A stretch of 64,000 nucleotides of DNA from NCBI GenBank assembly GCA_015146655.1, contig VKHL01000143.1, forward strand, positions 1 through 64,000, in the 5' to 3' direction. The stretch is from Ochromonas danica. Its lineage: Eukaryota; Sar; Chrysophyceae; Chromulinales; Chromulinaceae. Made by a program: the position numbers and the translations under genes. Below are positions 58,891 through 64,000 of the stretch, in pieces (within the stretch, counting starts at the first letter, position 1; each line of letters starts with the position of its first letter). The notes beneath the pieces were generated by a model. It was not told the DNA's origin. It did not search any database and was given only the letters and a program-made list of their open reading frames with translations.

Positions 58891-59673
58891 TAGAGGATGA
58901 TAGAGTGGTTCTTATAGTATTAGAGACTTGTTAAGAAAAGAACACACACGAAGGAAAGACGAGATAGAGAGGATATGTGTGTGTTTGGTGGAAGATTCTT
59001 TGCAGTGTGAAGGTGGATAATAGCAACAAGAAGGTGAAATAATTGGGATTTTCTTCTTGTACTTTAATCTTCTTTGTCAAGGTTGTCAAATAACTACTAG
59101 TCAAGAAAGAAAAAACAACGTCAATGTCTATAAGAGAAGACAGTTCAATTCCTTTTTCTTCTTCTCCTAGTGGAGGTTGATTCCTCTTTTTGGTTTGCGT
59201 TGTGTTTGTTGATGTCTCTCTGTCTCTGTCTCTCTGTCTCTCTGTCTTGTCACCATGCGCTATAGGCACGCAGACAGACAAGGAGCGCACAGTGAAGCAA
59301 CACACAGTGCGAGGCGTCTGCGGGGTGCGGTTTGCTGTTGCGGTGATGTGACAGTGAGCAAACGGAACTGTCAAGAGCCGGTTTGAGAAGTAGAGAAAGA
59401 CGGCAGTTGTGCGCGGAACATTCGGATGCAGAAGTGTGACGGAAGTAGAACTTGAACCATGATTCTGGGGAGATTTTTCAGTCCAGATCTGGATCTGGAT
59501 CTGGGAAGCCATTCCACATCATGGTTCCATGGAATAGAACTTCTCAATCGGGATTGATTCATTCATCCAACAAGCCTTCCAGCTACTGACCCGAACTTGC
59601 CACTGCATGCTAGTAGGTGTGTGGTGTTAGATTCAACTGCAATAGACGATCAACTAGGCAGCCAGGGGACTAA
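58891..59673. promoter_or_regulatory. Divergent gap, RRM / epimerase genes
   Basis: 783 bases without a supported gene. It includes a (ctct/gtct)n run near 59216-59245 and, ~140 bases before the epimerase start, cattccacatcatggttccatggaat (59512-59536), another instance of the ccatggaat word. An agatctggatctggatctgg triplet repeat lies at 59483. Confidence 0.5.
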
Positions 59674-60804
59674 ATGATGAAGAAAATCATCTGCTCCCCT
59701 CCATTATATTTACTACTCTTCATATTCTTATCATCAACAGTTAACAGCATTTATACTCATGGAGGAGAGAAGAATAGTCTGACTGCAACCTCTAACTTTA
59801 ACCCCTTGCCAACCATTTGCATTGACCATCAGGACGTATACGAGGAGGAAGAAGACGAAGTCTACCTACCAAGCTCTCATCGCGCAGCCTTTATCATTCC
59901 TTCACTCCTCGCAGCGGATCCTGGCAGTCTGTCTCGTGAAGCTGCACTTTGTGCTTCAAGACTACCCGGCTGTCGCTACCTTCATGTTGATATCTGTGAT
60001 GGAAGCATTCTGGCGAATCGAGCCTTTGGCCTCTCACCTCTTGCGATTCCTGCCTTACTTAGAGCGTGTGACAGTAGTACTGTTAGTGGCCAACTGGTAG
60101 GTCTAGGAGGGAAGAAGAAGAGGAAGAGAAGCATTCTAGTGGATGTGCATCTCATCGCCTCTGGACTAGTCGATGGTCTCATCCTTGCCCCTTCTTCTAC
60201 CTCTTCCACAGGGCCTTGTTTAGGGAAGAACATTGTGCAGCAACTTGTATCATCAGGTTGTGGAAGGATTACCTTCCAATACGAACAACTTCGTGTGGAT
60301 TATTCGCTTGAAGAGGTTCATCGTCTACTCCATTGGGTAGAACAAGCAGGGGTAGAGGTTGGATTATGTCTTGCTCCTTACACCCCTGCTAGTGAATTGA
60401 TAGATTATCTTGATCAACTTGCTTCATTAGAAGAAGAGGAGGAGAAGGAGGATCGTCAAGTAGTGATGGGAAGGAGGAGGGGGAGGGATAGAAGGAAGTG
60501 TCCCTCCTATCTTTACATTGTTAATGTGTTAGCAGTCTTACCTGGCATTGGTGGACAGCCATTTCAAATGAGCATACTGGACTCCATAGCAGCACTGAGG
60601 CAAGCCTATCCCCAGTTAGAGATATCGGTGGATGGAGGTATTTCCACAGAGAAAGAAGCTGTCCTAGCTCTAGAGGCTGGAGCAAGTTCATTAGTGATAG
60701 GGACAGGAGTATTTGGTCGAAATAGATTAGCAGGTATAAATGACGATCAAGTGGAGAATTCTTACAAGACTATGAGGGCTTTGTTAGTGAAACATGGTCA
60801 TTGA
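59674..60804 (+). CDS. Ribulose-phosphate 3-epimerase-like protein with signal peptide
   Basis: Single exon, 376 residues. The N-terminus (CSPPLYLLLFIFLSSTVNS) is a signal peptide. The TIM-barrel motifs of the RPE family follow: FIIPSLLAADPGSL (family PSILSADF), YLHVDICDG (family HVDVMDG, metal/catalytic Asp), ILVDVHLI (family LDVHLM), VEVGLCLAPYTP (family GlaLnPxTp), VNVLAVLPGIGGQPF (family MTVxPGFGGQxF) and LEISVDGGIS (family VDGGI). The key His and Asp are present, but the two Met in the metal site region are replaced (Ile-Cys for Ile-Met, Ile for Met) and three insertions lengthen the chain beyond the usual ~225. It would interconvert ribulose 5-phosphate and xylulose 5-phosphate. The signal peptide points to ER, secretion or a secondary plastid rather than cytosol. 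Altered loop residues leave open a changed substrate. Confidence 0.85.
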   Translation: MMKKIICSPPLYLLLFIFLSSTVNSIYTHGGEKNSLTATSNFNPLPTICIDHQDVYEEEEDEVYLPSSHRAAFIIPSLLAADPGSLSREAALCASRLPGCRYLHVDICDGSILANRAFGLSPLAIPALLRACDSSTVSGQLVGLGGKKKRKRSILVDVHLIASGLVDGLILAPSSTSSTGPCLGKNIVQQLVSSGCGRITFQYEQLRVDYSLEEVHRLLHWVEQAGVEVGLCLAPYTPASELIDYLDQLASLEEEEEKEDRQVVMGRRRGRDRRKCPSYLYIVNVLAVLPGIGGQPFQMSILDSIAALRQAYPQLEISVDGGISTEKEAVLALEAGASSLVIGTGVFGRNRLAGINDDQVENSYKTMRALLVKHGH

Positions 60805-61419
60805 TAACAGCGACATGGTCCAATACTAACTCTTGCTCGAAGAGCGTTATAGTCATGCTATGACTCATTACACATTCTGCTATGCTGACTCGGCACTATT
60901 TCTGCACAGGTGGAGGTGATAAGGTGGCGTTCTGCTCTGGTAGATCTTCCACCCTCCCCCTTTTTAGTGAATACACTTGGGTGGATCTTTGGCAGATATT
61001 ACTGCACATGTTTGACAAAACTGGATATGAAAACAGGTAACGCTGACGTCTATCGTAGTCAGTGTTTATCTGATGAGCAGCTGAGTGCTAGAAGCTGAGT
61101 GAGATGAGATATGAGTGTTATTCTTTGTATGATGATGTCATGAATAAGAGTCACCAAGATAGTGTTACATTAACCTCTTCTGAAACAAGTCATGGCAATT
61201 TGAGAATGTACACAATCACTACAACATCAACACATACACAAGAAGGTGACAATGCTCTCTGAACAACTAGCAACATATTCTTCCATCTTCAAGTCAAAGT
61301 CTCCCACAACCTAAAAATGCAGTCTTTTTGTGTGAAAACGCGATTTTGGTGGACTGGCTTCACTTGAACAACTGCTGTAGACTAGTAGTTATTGAAATAT
61401 TCCAATTTGCCTGATCTGA
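60805..61419. other. Gap, no gene seen
   Basis: No recognisable coding region; a 62-codon frame at 60910-61098 has no supporting features. The sequence separates the epimerase from the decayed gene-family fragments at the window end. Confidence 0.5.
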
Positions 61420-62222
61420 TCACGTGATGGGGAATGGCTAGGATGGAATGATTTGACAAGGTTGGATATAGCCTGTGTTGAGAAGAATGCTCGAAAGGGC
61501 TGGTTGACTTCTTTGACTGATCTTAGAACAACTCAAGCGTTGACAACCAAGAGACTGTTTTCAGATGATGAAATGAAGGCATTCTATAATTGGCTGGGAA
61601 GTCGGAAGGTATTGTTTGTGGAAGAGTTTCCTGTGAGGCCAGAGGTGTTAGAAGATCTTGTAGGAGGGTTATTAGACATGGAATCCTACTGTCCCACTCT
61701 TCGCTCTATTGATATATATACATGGAGTACTGACGACGGCATCCCTGATATTGATCAAGTAAAGAACGATCTCTCTGTCTTTTTGAGTCACTGCCATAAT
61801 CTACGGGGAGTGACAGTAAGAATGGGTTACGTGGATAGATATTTTGGGAGTTTTGGTAATATCGTCTTGTCAGTGTTGGTAGAGAAGTTAAGAGAGAATT
61901 CTCTGGTCAAGATCTCTCTTCAAAGTCAAGATCTTTATACTACAGGTGATAAAAGTCATGTGCTGGTAGCCAACCTCCTCATAAAGCATGTTTCCAGCTT
62001 CGATTGAAGGTATTATTGAGTGTGCACATGGAGAATAAGACTTCTGATATAATTCCTTATTTGGTATCTTATCTCTCATCAGCAGGAGACGTGTTAGAAG
62101 ATCTGAAGGTTAAATACTTGAAGTCCTATGATATTGAGGATCTTGTGCTTTCAGTATCAACATCTTGTCCGAAGTTGACCAGATTCTATTCGCAAGGTCC
62201 ATGCAGTACAGAGATCCACTAA
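61420..62222 (+). pseudogene. Decayed leucine-rich-repeat gene-family fragment
   Basis: An open frame from 61420 to 62007 has no ATG near its start and begins inside a coding-like segment (RDGEWLGWNDLTRLDIACV). It has irregular LRR-like units: LTSLTDLRTTQALT, LVGGLLDMESYCPTLRSIDI, LSVFLSHCHNLRGVTVRMGY and LRENSLVKISLQSQDL. The same type of repeat continues in another frame to 62222 (LEDLKVKYLKSYDIEDLVLS, STSCPKLTRFYSQG), so a frameshift of the gene lies near 62000. The 5' end is missing. The repeat style is that of large lineage-specific LRR families in protists. It runs head-on into the Crinkler/RHS-type fossil with ~30 bases between them. Confidence 0.6.
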
Positions 62223-62250
62223 CAACAGCAATGTTAAGTTTTTAACATAC

Positions 62251-63982
62251 TTATGTTCGTATTGGCTCCCAGTACACAAATCGAAAATTATTTTCATCAA
62301 CAGGCATCCCCGCCCTCGTATTTTCTTCAATGTCTTCTGAGGCATGTCTTTGATTTCCGATCCACACAAAGTGGCGCTGGACTTCTTCTACTCTCTCCTC
62401 CGCCATCAAATAGCGCTCGTAATCCATCCTGCCGTTGTGGCGTTTAGTATAGAACTGATAGGATTCCAGATGCTGATTGAAGGGCTTCAACGTGATTTGC
62501 ACAGCCACGATATGCGTAATCTCCCTCCTTTCAACCTGACTGTAGATGCGGAGGATCAGCACACAATCTATATACCTGCAGTTGAACTTCGTAGGCCACA
62601 TAAGCACTTTTTTCTCCGCTGGTGGTATTTCTGGATAGTCTCCCGGGAAGTGCTTAACAACCCAATTTGTGCCTCCAGGTTGGATATGATCACCTAAGAC
62701 CTCAGCCATTTTACCGGAATCGTTCAGCATCCTTGCGATGCATTGGTTCTCGAATGCGAATCCCTTCACCGAAGGATTGGCACTGGGATCACTCAATGCT
62801 TCTGTGAACCAACTACTCATCATCCTATCACGCAACTCAGCGCGATTCAGCGCGATTCAGCTTATCGAGTATTGATACCATCTGTCTTCTAATATACCCA
62901 CAAATTGGAAAGATATATTTTCCTCTTTTTTCATCACGATAAAAGAAGCGGGGATCATATAATGCTGCAGTAGATGTAGGTGTGTTGGCACCCGTTGAAA
63001 TAGCCTCGACCATCGTATCAATATGCACAGGCCAATCTTTAGCGGCAACGCGAGAGAAGTCACCTAACTCCCCAGTGATCCATGCCCCTCCACAGCCCAC
63101 GGTATCACTCTCTTCAAACTCTTTCACTAATTCACCCCAAATAGTAATGCCTCCAGTTTGCTCTTCTCCCAGTAACACTTCATGCACTAGAAGGGGTACT
63201 CGACCTGTGAGGTCGGACAACTCTTCCCTTATCCGCTGCTGAATGTCTTGTACAGACTGACCTTCCAGCCCATCATCCACAGTGAGCTGGAGCAGTCTCC
63301 ATTCGTACATTTTCAACATGTTGATCCACTCTGATTCATCGAGACCACCAAACATCCAGAGACGGCCGAATATCTTCCTATAAGGTCGATATATATCATC
63401 TGTAGAACGCACTGACCTTGCTACGATCATATTAGGTTGAAAGGCGGTGAAGTACTCATACGCATTCTTCTTTTCTTTGGCCCAATCACTTTGTCGATTG
63501 TCATCATCCATAGCATTCCAATCGTCCAGGATGGGAAGTATGCGATACTTGTCCATATTCAGAAGAGCTGGCTTGAGTCTCTTTAGGAATTTCTTCAACT
63601 TATCTGATCTTGTAAGAAGGCTGTTCAGATCGCTCGGTGATAAAACACTGTACTCACCAAGGAAGAGAAGGGCGTCCTTGATGCCTTCAATAAAGCTATG
63701 CTCAATGTCTCCCAATTCCCTACAACTAGATATATACAGCGGCAGAACAACACAGGTGGTGGTGCCTGCAGATGGAGAGGTCTCAATCATCATATGACGA
63801 AGACAGTGTAGATAGACTACAAACATTGCCAACAAGTGACTCTTGCCACTTCCAATGCTGCCATACAGCTCCACAAGGATCTCTTCATCGTTGATGTTCT
63901 GGATCAAATCATTGAAATGCTGTCTTCTTCCGAAACAGCGGAATAGTGTGGAATCATTTGGAGGATCCTTAAAACGTCCCAT
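62251..63982 (-). pseudogene. Crinkler/RHS-type (CR) P-loop NTPase gene, fossil
   Basis: The upstream part has an AAA/STAND-like P-loop: Walker A GSIGSGKSHLLA, a Walker B-like region RILPILDDWNAMDD and a following Arg in FQPNMIVARSVRS. This fits the NTPase domain of Crinkler (CRN) and retrotransposon-hot-spot (RHS) proteins. The downstream part (ENQCIARMLN, VDCVLIL-like and IVAVQITL segments) is compatible with the restriction-endonuclease-like domain often paired with it. The locus does not read as a single open gene and looks broken in about one place; the motifs remain crisp, so decay is probably recent. The 5' end may extend beyond the window. Members occur in oomycetes, chytrids, trypanosomes and various algae. 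Confidence 0.65.
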
Positions 63983-64000
63983 GGGTCTCGTAGTTGATGG

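Overview
This is a eukaryotic nuclear window, most likely from a protist alga. Many genes are interrupted by short spliceosomal introns (GT-AG, one GC-AG), and I rebuilt their exons by phase and homology. The best clue to lineage is a LdpA-type two-cluster iron-sulphur protein, a family of cyanobacteria and plastid-bearing eukaryotes. Secreted proteins with Pro-Thr-rich tracts, a hybrid histidine kinase, a Shewanella-like phosphatase and a Crinkler/RHS-type fossil fit a photosynthetic or once-photosynthetic stramenopile (ochrophyte). That assignment is inference.

Layout. 1-10.7 kb: two tandem paralogues of a secreted beta-propeller/Pro-Thr protein flank a Ty1/copia fossil and an eight-exon CCDC22 gene (CCC/Commander complex). 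12.5-18 kb: a membrane-anchored SLP phosphatase, an AATF/Bfr2 ribosome-biogenesis factor and an SDR-lipocalin fusion. 18-21.4 kb: a gene-poor stretch with one unknown gene and two foldback palindromes. 21.4-26.8 kb: an F-box-like/LRR protein and a hybrid histidine kinase. 28.2-28.7 kb: a decayed RPS2 (uS5) copy. 28.9-38.3 kb: LdpA-like, divergent double-MazG dCTPase, H2A variant, RGG-tail protein, APC amino-acid transporter, and a 60-residue Sec61-beta whose start codon sits alone before its first intron. 38.9-53.6 kb: a kinesin-like pseudomotor, an unknown helical-repeat protein, a small papain-fold-like protein, an EF-hand/EMAP-like WD40 protein and a rhodanese. 53.6-57 kb: a long AT-rich gap. 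57-60.8 kb: a two-RRM protein with a GC-AG intron and a ribulose-phosphate 3-epimerase-like protein with a signal peptide. 61.4-64 kb: a decayed LRR-family fragment and a fossil of a Crinkler/RHS-type P-loop gene.

The genes are mostly housekeeping and regulatory with no evident shared pathway. Several pairs are divergent and share a short promoter gap (LdpA/MazG, kinesin-like/helical-repeat, EMAP/rhodanese). The main window-wide feature is that dinucleotide tracts inside introns are always (TG)n on the sense strand and often run up to the 3' splice site, as if (UG)n replaced the usual polypyrimidine tract. Four unrelated foldback palindromes of about 90 bp and a TTCCATGGAAT-like palindrome near several gene starts are the other unexplained signals.
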